Source: an uncultured Clostridia bacterium
GTDB taxonomy: Bacteria > Bacillota > Clostridia > Christensenellales > CAG-917
Length of the DNA stretch: 64,000 bases
Assembly (NCBI GenBank): GCA_934233745.1
Contig: CAKQGN010000002.1
Coordinates: 1-64,000, forward strand
Direction: 5' to 3'
The position numbers and the translations under genes were made by a program. Positions 19,939 through 28,559 of this stretch are shown here, piece by piece (the first letter of the stretch is position 1; each line of letters starts with the position of its first letter). The notes under the pieces were generated by a model. That model made no database searches and had not been told where the DNA came from. It saw only the letters and a program-made list of their open reading frames with translations.

Positions 19939-21632
19939 AACGCTTTTTTGCAAGTGAAAAAAAAGAAAAACGTATAGCGTCGGGCGCAAGCGTGTTGCTT
20001 ATAGGGAGCATCGTTGCCAAAATGCTCGGCGCGCTTTATCGCATTCCGCTCACAAACATTCTCGGCGCGGAGGGAATGGGGATGTACCAACTCGTGTTTC
20101 CCGTCTACGCGCTTTTTATGGTGCTTGCAACGGCGGGCGTTCCCACGGCTCTTTCTCGAACGGTTGCCGAAAAGAGGGCTATGGGTGAGGACACAAAAAA
20201 GTATTTGAAAATCGCAATGCCCGCGCTTGTCGTTTCGGGTGTGATTTTTGCATCGATTATGGCGGCGATGTCAAGATTTCTTGCGGCAAAACAAGGGAAT
20301 GCCGAAACATATCCCGGCTTTTTGATTATTGCGCCGTCAATTGTTTTGGTGTGTGTGATATCGGGGTTTCGCGGTTGGTTTCAAGGCGAAATGTATATGC
20401 TGCCCACGGCACTTTCAAACGTTGTGGAACAAGCTGTAAAACTGTCGGTGGGGCTGGGCGTGTCGTTCGCTCTTGCAAAAAGAGGCGTTTTGTATGCGGT
20501 ATGCGGTGCGCTTTTCGGGGTTACCGCAAGCGAAGTCGCAACCGTGATTTATATGCTGGCAACGTACCTTGTGCGATTGAAAAAAGAAAGAAAAAGAGAA
20601 GTTTTGCCACGAATAGCGAAGAAGGTCGGGGCGGAGGACGAACACAAAAACAACATAGGCAACGACATATCCGAAGAAACGGAGTCAAAGCAAAAGCATA
20701 AAATTTCAAAAGCCGAGCTGAAAGGTTTGTTCCATGTTGCGCTTCCGATAGCCGCTGTGGCAATACTTATGCCGGTTGCGAGTTTTTTCGACAGCGTTAT
20801 AATCGTAAACATGCTCAAAGCGTTCGGGCTTGAAAAGAGCGTAGCAACGGCGCAATACGGCATATTGTCGGGGCCCGTCAACTCGCTTATCAATATGCCT
20901 GTTGTCGCAATAATGTCGCTTGCCGTTGCGATTGTTCCGTCCGTATCGGCGTCTAGGGTGACAAAAGACATAGACGGCGTCATGATAAAAAGCAGTCTTT
21001 GCGTTAGACTTGCGTATCTTTTGGGCATACCTTTTGCATTTTTTCTTGCGGTGTTTTCAAAAAACATAATAGGACTGATATATCCCGACTTGTCCTCGCA
21101 AGATATGCAAGTTGCCGTAAACGTGCTTCTTATCTCGTCTGCAAACGTGGTGTTTTTGTCGGTGATGCAAATTTACGTTTCGCTTTTGCAGTCGCTTGAC
21201 AAGACAAAATACGCCGTGGTCAGTCTTGTTGCGGCAATAGTCGTAAAAATCGTGTCGGATATTCTGCTTACAAAATACATCGGCATAAACGGAGCGGCAA
21301 TCGCATCTCTTGCATTGCCGACGGTCGCTTATTTAGGAACGCTCGTATCCTATTATAAAATATGCGGATTGCGACTTGAAAAAAACGTTGGTCTAAATCT
21401 CGTTTCGGGTGTTATAATGGCATTGTGCGGAATCGCAATCAAGTCTTTTGCAAAAAGCGACATCGTTGCGCTTGGAGTCGGGATTATAGTTTGCGCAATC
21501 ATATATGTATGGCTTGCGTTTCTTCTCAATCTTGTGGGCAAAGACGATATTCCGCATCTTCCGCTCAAAAGACTTCTTTGGGCACTGCACAGGACAATTA
21601 GATTTTGGGAGTATAACAATGAAACTCGATGA
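19935..21632 (+). CDS. SpoVB/YabM-like polysaccharide flippase (MOP superfamily)
   Basis: The 565-residue protein has about 14 hydrophobic helices and the MOP/MATE-type polysaccharide exporter start GASVLLIGSIVAKMLGALYR, seen in SpoVB, YabM and MurJ-like flippases that move lipid-linked cell-wall or cortex precursors. A long charged loop lies at about 215-255. I start it at the ATG at 19935, which overlaps the spoVT stop (ATGA); an earlier in-frame start would run through spoVT in another frame. Position after spoVT points to the YabM/SpoVB branch; which lipid it carries is not known. Confidence 0.9.
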   Translation: MKRFFASEKKEKRIASGASVLLIGSIVAKMLGALYRIPLTNILGAEGMGMYQLVFPVYALFMVLATAGVPTALSRTVAEKRAMGEDTKKYLKIAMPALVVSGVIFASIMAAMSRFLAAKQGNAETYPGFLIIAPSIVLVCVISGFRGWFQGEMYMLPTALSNVVEQAVKLSVGLGVSFALAKRGVLYAVCGALFGVTASEVATVIYMLATYLVRLKKERKREVLPRIAKKVGAEDEHKNNIGNDISEETESKQKHKISKAELKGLFHVALPIAAVAILMPVASFFDSVIIVNMLKAFGLEKSVATAQYGILSGPVNSLINMPVVAIMSLAVAIVPSVSASRVTKDIDGVMIKSSLCVRLAYLLGIPFAFFLAVFSKNIIGLIYPDLSSQDMQVAVNVLLISSANVVFLSVMQIYVSLLQSLDKTKYAVVSLVAAIVVKIVSDILLTKYIGINGAAIASLALPTVAYLGTLVSYYKICGLRLEKNVGLNLVSGVIMALCGIAIKSFAKSDIVALGVGIIVCAIIYVWLAFLLNLVGKDDIPHLPLKRLLWALHRTIRFWEYNNETR

Positions 21633-22668
21633 CGTATTGAAAGGATCGTATCAGCGTTACATAGCCGCAGATTTTTTGTCTACGGTTTTTTTCAACAAGC
21701 GCATACCGCTTGTGATTGACGGCATTCAAAAGGACAATGCAGACGATATAAAGGCAAAACTTTTCGATGTATACGGCGACATTCGGCTCATCGTCGAAAA
21801 AGACGGGGAAGACAAAAGCGTGTTTGTTTCGCAAATAGACGGAGGCGAGGACGTGATAATCGCGCCGAGCGTTGCGCTTGCTGATTGCAAGCGGTTCGAC
21901 TTTTCCGATCTCGAACAAATCATGCACCGTTTGCGTGCGGACGACGGGTGCGAGTGGGATAGGGCGCAAACGCACGAGAGTATACGCATAAACCTTATAG
22001 AAGAAGCATATGAACTTGTGGACGCAATCGACAAAAAGGACGTTGCGGCAATGAAAGAGGAATGCGGAGACGTGCTTATGCAAGCGGTATTTCATGCCGA
22101 GATTGCGCAAAAAGAGGGCGACTTCGATTATATGGATATGATAACGGGGCTTTGCAGAAAACTTATCGACCGCCATACTCACATTTTCGGATGCAACCAC
22201 GCAAGCAACGCGGATGAGGCTCTTGTGTTTTGGGAGGCTGCAAAAAAGAAAGAAAAACACTATAAATCGGCGTCCGATCAAATGGAAAGAGTGCCGAAAA
22301 TTTTTCCTGCATTGTTATATGCCGAAAAAATACAAAAGTACGCAAAAAAGGCGGGATTCGATTGGGACGACGTGAGCGGAGCATATCAAAAGATAGCCGA
22401 AGAAACGGAGGAGTTTGAAAATGCCGATGCAGAGCATAAGCTCGAAGAGGGCGGAGATTTGCTCTTTGCGGTCGTAAACGCTTTGCGTTTTTATAAAGTC
22501 GAACCCGAAACGGCTTTGCGCGAGGCAAACAAAAAATTCGTGCGAAGATTTACCGCCGTCGAAGAAGAAGTCAAGGCAAGCGGAAAGGAAATGAAGGATT
22601 GCACGCTCGACGAACTCGACGCAATATGGAATCGAGTTAAGAACAAAGAGAAAGAAAACGGCAAGTAA
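21619..22668 (+). CDS. mazG: MazG nucleotide pyrophosphohydrolase with remnant methylase domain
   Basis: MazG hydrolyses nucleoside triphosphates to monophosphates and removes damaged nucleotides. The 349-residue protein has two MazG domains: one with IEEAYELVDAI and EECGDVLMQAVFHAEI (about residues 131-185) and a second with EETEEFENA and EEGGDLLFAVVNALR (about 255-310). The first 90 or so residues (IPLVIDGIQ, ADDIKAKLFDVYGD) look like only the C-terminal subdomain of the SAM-dependent tetrapyrrole methylase that is fused to MazG in Bacillus YabN. The SAM-binding N-terminal half is missing, and the flippase gene ends right there. Starts 14 nt inside the flippase gene. Confidence 0.9.
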   Translation: MKLDDVLKGSYQRYIAADFLSTVFFNKRIPLVIDGIQKDNADDIKAKLFDVYGDIRLIVEKDGEDKSVFVSQIDGGEDVIIAPSVALADCKRFDFSDLEQIMHRLRADDGCEWDRAQTHESIRINLIEEAYELVDAIDKKDVAAMKEECGDVLMQAVFHAEIAQKEGDFDYMDMITGLCRKLIDRHTHIFGCNHASNADEALVFWEAAKKKEKHYKSASDQMERVPKIFPALLYAEKIQKYAKKAGFDWDDVSGAYQKIAEETEEFENADAEHKLEEGGDLLFAVVNALRFYKVEPETALREANKKFVRRFTAVEEEVKASGKEMKDCTLDELDAIWNRVKNKEKENGK

Positions 22669-22777
22669 GTCGTGCTTGCGTGCAGCGTACGGCAATCGAA
22701 AATGCAAACGTACAACAATAAATATTTGACAGAAAACGATGTTTATTGTTTGAATTTGCAAAGATAAACTCTTGATT

Positions 22778-23713
22778 ATGCAACTTAAAATAGGCAACAT
22801 ACAACTTGACAACAACATTGTCTTTGCGCCGATTGCGGGTTTTTCCGAAGTCGGCTTTCGTCATATGTGCGCAAAGTACGGGGCAGGACTTACCTACACC
22901 GAGCTTGTCAGCGCAAAAGGTCTTTGTTATGGAAACAAGGGCACGGAGGAGTTGCTTGCAAGAGAGGATTTTGACGTGCCTTGCGCCGTTCAGCTTTTTG
23001 GCAGCGACCCCGAGTTTATGTACAAAGCCGCAATGGACGAACGCCTTGCAAAGTTCGAGATTGTGGACATAAATATGGGTTGTCCCGTAAAAAAGGTTTT
23101 CAACAACGGCGACGGAAGCGCGCTTATGAAAAATCCCGCTTTGATAACCGAGGTTGTGCAAGCCGTTTGCGAAGGCGCAAAGCGTCCCGTCACCGTCAAA
23201 CTGCGTGCAGGAATCGAAAGCGGCAAACCGTGTGCGACGGAGTGCGCATTGGCGGCACAAAAAGGCGGAGCGAGCGCGGTTTGCGTTCATCCGAGATACC
23301 GAGAGCAGTTTTACAGCGGAGTCGCAGACCACACGATAACAAAAGAGGTGAAAGAAGCCCTTGACATACCTGTCATCGCAAACGGCGACATAATCGATTC
23401 GAGCAGCCTTAAAAGAGTTCGATTGCTTACTCATGCCGACGGCTATATGATAGCGAGAGGCGCGCTTGGCAGGCCGTGGATTTTTCAGGAACTTCAAGGC
23501 AACGATGTTTTGCACGATACAAAGAGCGACATATACGAACATATTGCGGTTTTGCGAAAATATATGAGCGATTTTACGGTGGCAAACGTGATGAAACTTC
23601 AGCTTTGCTATTACGCAAAAGGCGGTAAGGACGCAAAAACCGTGCGTGTAGAAATAGGCAAAGCAAAATCAATTGACGATATTTTCGCCATTGCGGAAAA
23701 GTATTTTGTGTAA
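22778..23713 (+). CDS. dus: tRNA-dihydrouridine synthase
   Basis: Dus enzymes use FMN and NADPH to reduce uridines in the tRNA D-loop. The 311-residue protein has the TIM-barrel markers FAPIAGFSEVGFR, the active-site stretch NMGCPVKKV with the catalytic Cys, VKLRAG, VHPRYREQFYSG, VIANGDI and MIARGALGRPWIF (phosphate binding). The ATG at 22778 follows a TAAACT -10-like box by 7 nt with no ribosome binding site, so it may be leaderless. It follows mazG after 109 nt. Confidence 0.93.
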   Translation: MQLKIGNIQLDNNIVFAPIAGFSEVGFRHMCAKYGAGLTYTELVSAKGLCYGNKGTEELLAREDFDVPCAVQLFGSDPEFMYKAAMDERLAKFEIVDINMGCPVKKVFNNGDGSALMKNPALITEVVQAVCEGAKRPVTVKLRAGIESGKPCATECALAAQKGGASAVCVHPRYREQFYSGVADHTITKEVKEALDIPVIANGDIIDSSSLKRVRLLTHADGYMIARGALGRPWIFQELQGNDVLHDTKSDIYEHIAVLRKYMSDFTVANVMKLQLCYYAKGGKDAKTVRVEIGKAKSIDDIFAIAEKYFV

Positions 23714-23833
23714 ACACAGGCGTTCAATCGATATTTCGGCAGACCAAGATTTCAAAAAGGCGCAACTCTATCTTACAAAACGCATGATAAAAACGCGATA
23801 ATTCTTGCGAATGTGAGGATTTTTCAAAATTAT

Positions 23834-23862
23834 TTGACGATTTGTGTATATAAGAGTAACAT
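23834..23862 (+). promoter_or_regulatory. promoter of ECF sigma factor gene
   Basis: TTGACG (23834-23839), 17-nt spacer, TAACAT (23857-23862). The first plausible start codon (GTG 23894) lies about 30 nt downstream. Confidence 0.55.
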
Positions 23863-23893
23863 AGATTTAGTTTTTTCGGGACGGTGCGCCCTA

Positions 23894-24421
23894 GTGGATG
23901 TCGTAAAATTTAACTTAATACTCAAAATGTGCGAGTTCGACAACAAGGCTTTGGAGCCTATTTACGATTTTTATTTTACAAGAATCAAGCTGCACATCAA
24001 AAACAAATATCCCGATGCTTGCGCAGACGATGTTGCGCAGGAGTTTTTCTTGCGGCTTATCAAATCTCACGGATTCAAATACATAAACAATCCCACCGCA
24101 TGGGTATATGCATGCTGTGACAATATCGCAAAGAGTATGCTTGTAGGCAATGCGGAAACAGTGCCGCTCTTTGCGCCCGAAAATTTTGAATTGACACAAA
24201 AGTATTGCGTGGCGGAGGATTTTGTCGATATAGAAATGCAAAACGACCAGACAAAGCGCATTTTCGACGCACTCGGCGACGAATGTACCAAAAAGATTTT
24301 CTATTTGTACTATTGGTGCGGATATAACCTAAGAGAGATTTCGCAATTGCTTTCGTTGAATCCCGGCACAGTCAAGCAGCGGCATGCACGAGCAATCAAA
24401 AAGGTGAAAAATTTGCTCTGA
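23894..24421 (+). CDS. ECF-type RNA polymerase sigma factor
   Basis: The roughly 175-residue protein has a sigma region 2 (ALEPIYDFYFTRIKLHI, ACADDVAQEFFLRLIK, NPTAWVYACCDNIAKS) and a sigma region 4 helix-turn-helix (GYNLREISQLLSLNPGTVKQRHARAIKK), the plan of extracytoplasmic-function sigma factors. The start is uncertain: GTG at 23894 keeps the first helix (NLILKMCEFDNKALE) intact, and the ATG at 23927 would cut it. The next two genes encode a secreted papain-fold-like protein and a single-pass membrane protein that could be target and anti-sigma factor. No classical zinc anti-sigma motif is seen. Confidence 0.85.
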   Translation: MDVVKFNLILKMCEFDNKALEPIYDFYFTRIKLHIKNKYPDACADDVAQEFFLRLIKSHGFKYINNPTAWVYACCDNIAKSMLVGNAETVPLFAPENFELTQKYCVAEDFVDIEMQNDQTKRIFDALGDECTKKIFYLYYWCGYNLREISQLLSLNPGTVKQRHARAIKKVKNLL

Positions 24422-24484
24422 GATGTCACCAAAACTCAAAAACAAACACTCTTATAATGTGACATAAAATTTCAGAGGTGGAAA

Positions 24485-25654
24485 ATGAAAGAGCAATTCA
24501 AGGTGTCGGCAATCGTTTTTGTCATAGTGTTTTTTGCGGCAATGCTTTTTGCGACGCTCTATATCGGAGGGACGGCAAACGCATTCACGCAAGAAGAACT
24601 TGACGAGAGTGACAGACTTTTTCTCGCGGCGGTGGGAGAAACCGTTGACCAAAGCGGAGAAGCGGGCAGTTTTGTCGCAAACAAGAGAATCGTTTACGAT
24701 GCGGATTTGAGAGAACTCGGCATCGTGTATTCATACACGAGCAATTCCGGAAACGGATATGCGGTGATTGTGGTGCAAGACGAAATCACGGTGAGCGAGA
24801 TAGTAGAAGGAAACGATCCGTATGCAAATCTTCCGGGCACACCGATTTATATCAACCAGTTTACATATGCGGGTTATGTCGACGGAAACTATGTCTTTGA
24901 AAACGGAGCGACTTTGACAAGAGCGCAAATAAACGCGTATGTAGGGTATCACGGCGCAGGCACGCTGACGCAAACGACAAGAACGGTCACGTATACATCA
25001 AAGACGGACAATACTTATACGGCTATAAAAAGCTCCCCGTCATATAACCACTTGGAGGAGTATTCTTCAGATTGCACCGCCGTTGCCGCCGCAAACATTA
25101 TAGGATATTATGACAGACTAAAACCCGAGTTGATTCCGAACTATGCTTCATATCGCGCATTCGGATCGAATTATACGTATAAATCGCAAGACGCAACCAT
25201 CAACAACCTGATAGGCACACTGTACAACGACATCGGAGTAAACCCCGCAACAGGAGCTTCCGCAAGCAAATTCAGAAACGGATTGAGCGCGTATTGCAAT
25301 CGACGGGGCGCAACGGTTTCCTACACCGATGTGATGAGCAATCAATGGTTGAACTGCGATGCGGCAAAGACGTTCTTTATGGATGAAAAGCCCGTTGTGT
25401 TTTTCATGGAGAGAATCGTTTTCGAAACCGTAAGCACATCGGGAAACACCGACAGCTACACATCGCATTCATCCGATGCAACGCATGCTTGCGTCGGGTT
25501 CGAATACAGGTTGATAGAATATACCCTGAGCAACGGCGCAACGTCTTTTACGCATCTCATAAAAGCGGCAACCGGGATTTCGGACATAAAGAAAGCATAT
25601 CTGAATGCCGACACGTCAACAATCATTGAAGCTTACGGCATAACGATTTCATAA
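24485..25654 (+). CDS. exported papain-like (C39-type fold) cysteine protease candidate
   Basis: The 389-residue protein has an N-terminal hydrophobic signal or anchor (about 6-28), ending before ANAFT. The C-terminal half resembles bacterial C39/C47-like peptidases: a candidate catalytic Cys197 in SSDCTAVAAANIIGYYDRL and a candidate His334 in DATHACVGF, followed by a strand-rich end. The N-terminal region (about 40-150) may act as a propeptide or inhibitor domain. Its own TATAAT box (24453-24458) and GAGGTGG site precede the ATG. It lies between the ECF sigma gene and a membrane protein gene. Protease activity is inferred from the Cys/His layout only. Confidence 0.7.
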   Translation: MKEQFKVSAIVFVIVFFAAMLFATLYIGGTANAFTQEELDESDRLFLAAVGETVDQSGEAGSFVANKRIVYDADLRELGIVYSYTSNSGNGYAVIVVQDEITVSEIVEGNDPYANLPGTPIYINQFTYAGYVDGNYVFENGATLTRAQINAYVGYHGAGTLTQTTRTVTYTSKTDNTYTAIKSSPSYNHLEEYSSDCTAVAAANIIGYYDRLKPELIPNYASYRAFGSNYTYKSQDATINNLIGTLYNDIGVNPATGASASKFRNGLSAYCNRRGATVSYTDVMSNQWLNCDAAKTFFMDEKPVVFFMERIVFETVSTSGNTDSYTSHSSDATHACVGFEYRLIEYTLSNGATSFTHLIKAATGISDIKKAYLNADTSTIIEAYGITIS

Positions 25655-25665
25655 TAAGGAGAAAA

Positions 25666-26418
25666 ATGAAACGTAACAAAAAACTTGAAAAAATAGCAAA
25701 CGACAGTTTGCGACAATATGAAAACGACGACATAAAACAGTCGATTTTTGCGGATAGTCAAAAGATTGCGGACGAGCGCAAAAGAGAGCGCAGAGAGGAA
25801 AATAAACAAGCGTTGCGCTCCAAACCTCTTGCTCTTGTAATGTCTACGGTTGCCTGCCTGATGATAATCGTCGTTTCACTCGTTTGCGTCCTGATCCCCG
25901 ATCGCGCGTCGGACAAAAAAGCCGATTACGATTATGCAAAGGACTTTTCCAATCCGCACGAAGAAGACATAGACACAATCAACGCAATTCTCAACGGATG
26001 CACCGTCAATGCGGACGTTGTGGTAAATGCGTATGGCGTAAAGGCATACGGAAGCACAACGGACGATTATTATCTTATCAACGTCGAGTCGAGCGACGAT
26101 ACGGTGCAAGAAGGATATTTGTTTGTGGGGGATATCAAAATCTCCGTATCCTCTTATTTGTCGTACTTGAAAACCGAACGCACAAAGACTGCCGATTTGA
26201 GCATGGGGACAATCCGTTATGATGACGAGTGTACTTTCGAAGACGATGTATACTCCTACGAGTTCACCGGTTGGATGGAGATAGACGGCAGATTGTTTGT
26301 TTTTACAATGGAAACACTGACATATTATGAGGAATACTGCACGCCGCAATTTTATGTCGAGAAGTTGATTTTTGAAAAGAACATCGGCACGACACGCATA
26401 GGTCGATCGGCTTTCTGA
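25666..26418 (+). CDS. single-pass membrane protein, possible anti-sigma factor
   Basis: The 250-residue protein is unrecognised. It has a charged, helical cytoplasmic N-terminus of about 50 residues (rich in K, R, E), one membrane segment (about 54-76) and an extracellular domain of about 170 residues rich in D, Y and T. This topology, and its place 11 nt after the protease-like gene and third in a block led by an ECF sigma gene, is what anti-sigma or sigma-regulating membrane proteins show. No HxxxCxxC zinc motif is present, so the role is only an inference. Confidence 0.65.
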   Translation: MKRNKKLEKIANDSLRQYENDDIKQSIFADSQKIADERKRERREENKQALRSKPLALVMSTVACLMIIVVSLVCVLIPDRASDKKADYDYAKDFSNPHEEDIDTINAILNGCTVNADVVVNAYGVKAYGSTTDDYYLINVESSDDTVQEGYLFVGDIKISVSSYLSYLKTERTKTADLSMGTIRYDDECTFEDDVYSYEFTGWMEIDGRLFVFTMETLTYYEEYCTPQFYVEKLIFEKNIGTTRIGRSAF

Positions 26419-26436
26419 AAGAAGAAACAAGAAAAG

Positions 26437-26472
26437 CAATCCCTGTTTTGCAAAGAGGGGTTGTTTTTTTTT
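26437..26472 (+). terminator. terminator after membrane protein gene
   Basis: CAATCCCT (26437-26444) pairs with AGGGGTTG (26456-26463, one G-U pair) and nine T follow. Confidence 0.85.
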
Positions 26473-26539
26473 GCCAAAAATTTTCAAAAAACACAAAAAA
26501 TTCACAATTCTTCCCAAAAAATGTAACCAAAAGCGCATT

Positions 26540-26725
26540 TTTCTTACTCTATATGATATACGCGCAAATCGGCTTGTTTTTGTCCGTGCCTTTTCTCCAA
26601 AATAAGTATTACGGAAAGCGGATTTTGCGCGTGAGTTTGAGGGGAGGGTGTGCCGCAAAGGGAGGATTTCTCTTTGCGACACGCTATAAACAAGTTTTTA
26701 CGGGGCGCGTTTTGCGCCTTTTTTG
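26540..26725 (+). ncRNA. possible small structured RNA with own terminator
   Basis: This stretch of the 363-base gap has no open frame of note. It contains a long imperfect hairpin (GTGTGCCGCAAAG with CTTTGCGACACGC, about 26648-26686) and ends with GGCGC, TTTT-type loop, GCGCC and T6 (about 26703-26725). That second terminator has no gene of its own. I know no family that fits, and a promoter is not clear. Confidence 0.3.
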
Positions 26726-26746
26726 ATGCTTTGACGGATTTTGCGA

Positions 26747-26781
26747 TTGCTTATAGTGCATATATATGATAAAATATCGAC
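26747..26781 (+). promoter_or_regulatory. promoter of flavoprotein gene (leaderless type)
   Basis: TTGCTT (26747-26752), 17-nt spacer, TAAAAT (26770-26775), then 6 nt to the ATG at 26782. No ribosome binding site. Confidence 0.6.
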
Positions 26782-27984
26782 ATGAATACTCAAAAATATG
26801 ACGTTATAATCATAGGCGGTGGCGCAAGCGGCTTGTTTTTGGCAAGCCAATTGCCCTCGTCGTTGAAAGTCGCGATTCTTGAAAGCAATGACAGGGTTGG
26901 CAAAAAGTTGCTTGCAACGGGCAACGGAAAGTGCAACCTTACCAATCTCGACATGAACATCGTGCATTACAACAAACCCGGATTTGTCGAGAGTTTTCTC
27001 GACCGCTTCGACGCGTACGACACCATTGTCACATTCGAGAAAATGGGGCTTGTCACAAAAGTCATCGACAAGAGGGTTTATCCGTACAGCGAGTGTGCAT
27101 CAACCGTTCTGGATGTGTTGAGAAACGCGATAAAAAACAATCACACGGAAGTGTTGACATCGCATTTTGTCAACACCGTGGAATGCTTCAACGATATTTT
27201 CACGGTGGGCGGCATCATCAAAGCCGACGGCAAACCGAATCAGTCGTTTGCGTATCGGTCGGACGCGGTTGTGCTTGCCACGGGTTCGCCCGCAACGTTT
27301 GGAAAGGACAGCACGTCGCTTTATACGGCACTCGGGCATACCGTGCGCCATATGACGCCCTCTCTTGTGCCTATAAAGACCAACAAAGAACCGCTCAAAG
27401 GTTTGCAGGGCGTAAGGGTGAAAGCCGGCGTGCGCATAGGATATCGATATGAAACGGGAGAAGTGCTTTTCAAGGATTTCGGCGTGAGCGGAATTGCGGT
27501 TTTCAACCTTTCAAGCGAGATTGCAAGAGGCAGAGCAAAAGTCGGAGATATGCTCACAATCGACTTTATGCCCGAGTATTCAAAAGCGGAAGTCGAGGAT
27601 ATTTTGACAAAACGCAACAACAATTGCACGGTTGAGGAATTGCTTTTGGGAACCTTCCACACCAGAGTTCAAGAGCGCATAATCTGGGCGGCGGGCTGCA
27701 ACGGTTACGACCTTGCACAAAGCAAAATAGGCATGATTGCAAACGCAATCAAAAATTACAAATTTACGATAGAAGGACTTGGCGACGCATCTCTTGCGCA
27801 AGCAATGTCGGGAGGGCTTGACACTCGCGAATTCGACGACAACCTCATGTCTCTCAATGTCAGAAACGCATACGTTTCGGGCGAAGCACTCGACATCGAC
27901 GGCGACTCGGGCGGATACAATCTGCAATGGGCGTTTTCAAGTGCAAAAGCGGTCGCAAGCGCAATCGTGAAAAGCAGATTTTGA
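26782..27984 (+). CDS. NAD(P)/FAD-dependent oxidoreductase, HI0933/BaiN family
   Basis: The 400-residue flavoprotein has an N-terminal Rossmann FAD motif (GGGASGLFLA, about 12-21), the family signature GNGKCNLTN (about 49-57), an internal insertion domain, and the C-terminal FAD-contact region with SGEALDIDGDSGGYNLQWAFSS. Members (YhiN, YtfP, BaiN) are widespread in anaerobes. BaiN takes part in bile-acid 7-dehydroxylation in Clostridium scindens, but most members have no proven substrate, and nothing here points to bile-acid genes. It stands alone with a probably leaderless promoter. Confidence 0.9.
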   Translation: MNTQKYDVIIIGGGASGLFLASQLPSSLKVAILESNDRVGKKLLATGNGKCNLTNLDMNIVHYNKPGFVESFLDRFDAYDTIVTFEKMGLVTKVIDKRVYPYSECASTVLDVLRNAIKNNHTEVLTSHFVNTVECFNDIFTVGGIIKADGKPNQSFAYRSDAVVLATGSPATFGKDSTSLYTALGHTVRHMTPSLVPIKTNKEPLKGLQGVRVKAGVRIGYRYETGEVLFKDFGVSGIAVFNLSSEIARGRAKVGDMLTIDFMPEYSKAEVEDILTKRNNNCTVEELLLGTFHTRVQERIIWAAGCNGYDLAQSKIGMIANAIKNYKFTIEGLGDASLAQAMSGGLDTREFDDNLMSLNVRNAYVSGEALDIDGDSGGYNLQWAFSSAKAVASAIVKSRF

Positions 27985-28033
27985 CAAAAACGGCATTTTA
28001 TCAATGCAAAAACAACAAATAAAGAGGTGTTTT

Positions 28034-28546
28034 ATGGCATATATTCAAACAAACGAAGTTACGAACACGGTGGAAATAGAAATGGCGGACGGTGGTAAAA
28101 TCGTTGTCGAACTCGATGAAAAATCTGCACCCGTTACAGTCAAAAATTTTCAAAAACTCGTGTCGCAACATTTTTATGACGGTCTTATCTTTCACAGAGT
28201 CATCTCCGGCTTTATGATTCAGGGCGGCGATCCTCAAGGCACGGGCATGGGAGGAAGCAAGGAAACCATAAAAGGAGAGTTCAGAGTCAACGGAGTAAGC
28301 AATCCTATATCGCATGAAAGAGGCGTCATCTCTATGGCTCGTTCGCAATTCTACAATTCCGCGTCATCGCAATTCTTTATTTGCCATGCCGACGCAAAAT
28401 TCCTTGACGGACAATATGCCGCATTCGGCAAAGTCGTCGAAGGCATGGACGTCGTTGACAGAATCGCCCTGACTCAAACCGATTATAACGATAGACCGCT
28501 AAAAGAGCAACGCATGAAACAAATCGTGTTTGTCAAACAAGTTTAA
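28034..28546 (+). CDS. peptidyl-prolyl cis-trans isomerase (cyclophilin)
   Basis: The 170-residue cytosolic cyclophilin has the core residues FHRVISGFMIQGGDPQGTG (catalytic Arg and Gln/Gly) and AFGKVVEGMDVVD. It catalyses proline isomerisation during folding. The start at 28034 (MAYIQTNEV) is set by AGAGGTG upstream. Normal length for bacterial PpiB. The next gene follows after 13 nt with AAGGAGG, so the two are probably co-transcribed, although functions are unrelated. Confidence 0.94.
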   Translation: MAYIQTNEVTNTVEIEMADGGKIVVELDEKSAPVTVKNFQKLVSQHFYDGLIFHRVISGFMIQGGDPQGTGMGGSKETIKGEFRVNGVSNPISHERGVISMARSQFYNSASSQFFICHADAKFLDGQYAAFGKVVEGMDVVDRIALTQTDYNDRPLKEQRMKQIVFVKQV

Positions 28547-28559
28547 GGAGGAAAGAGTA

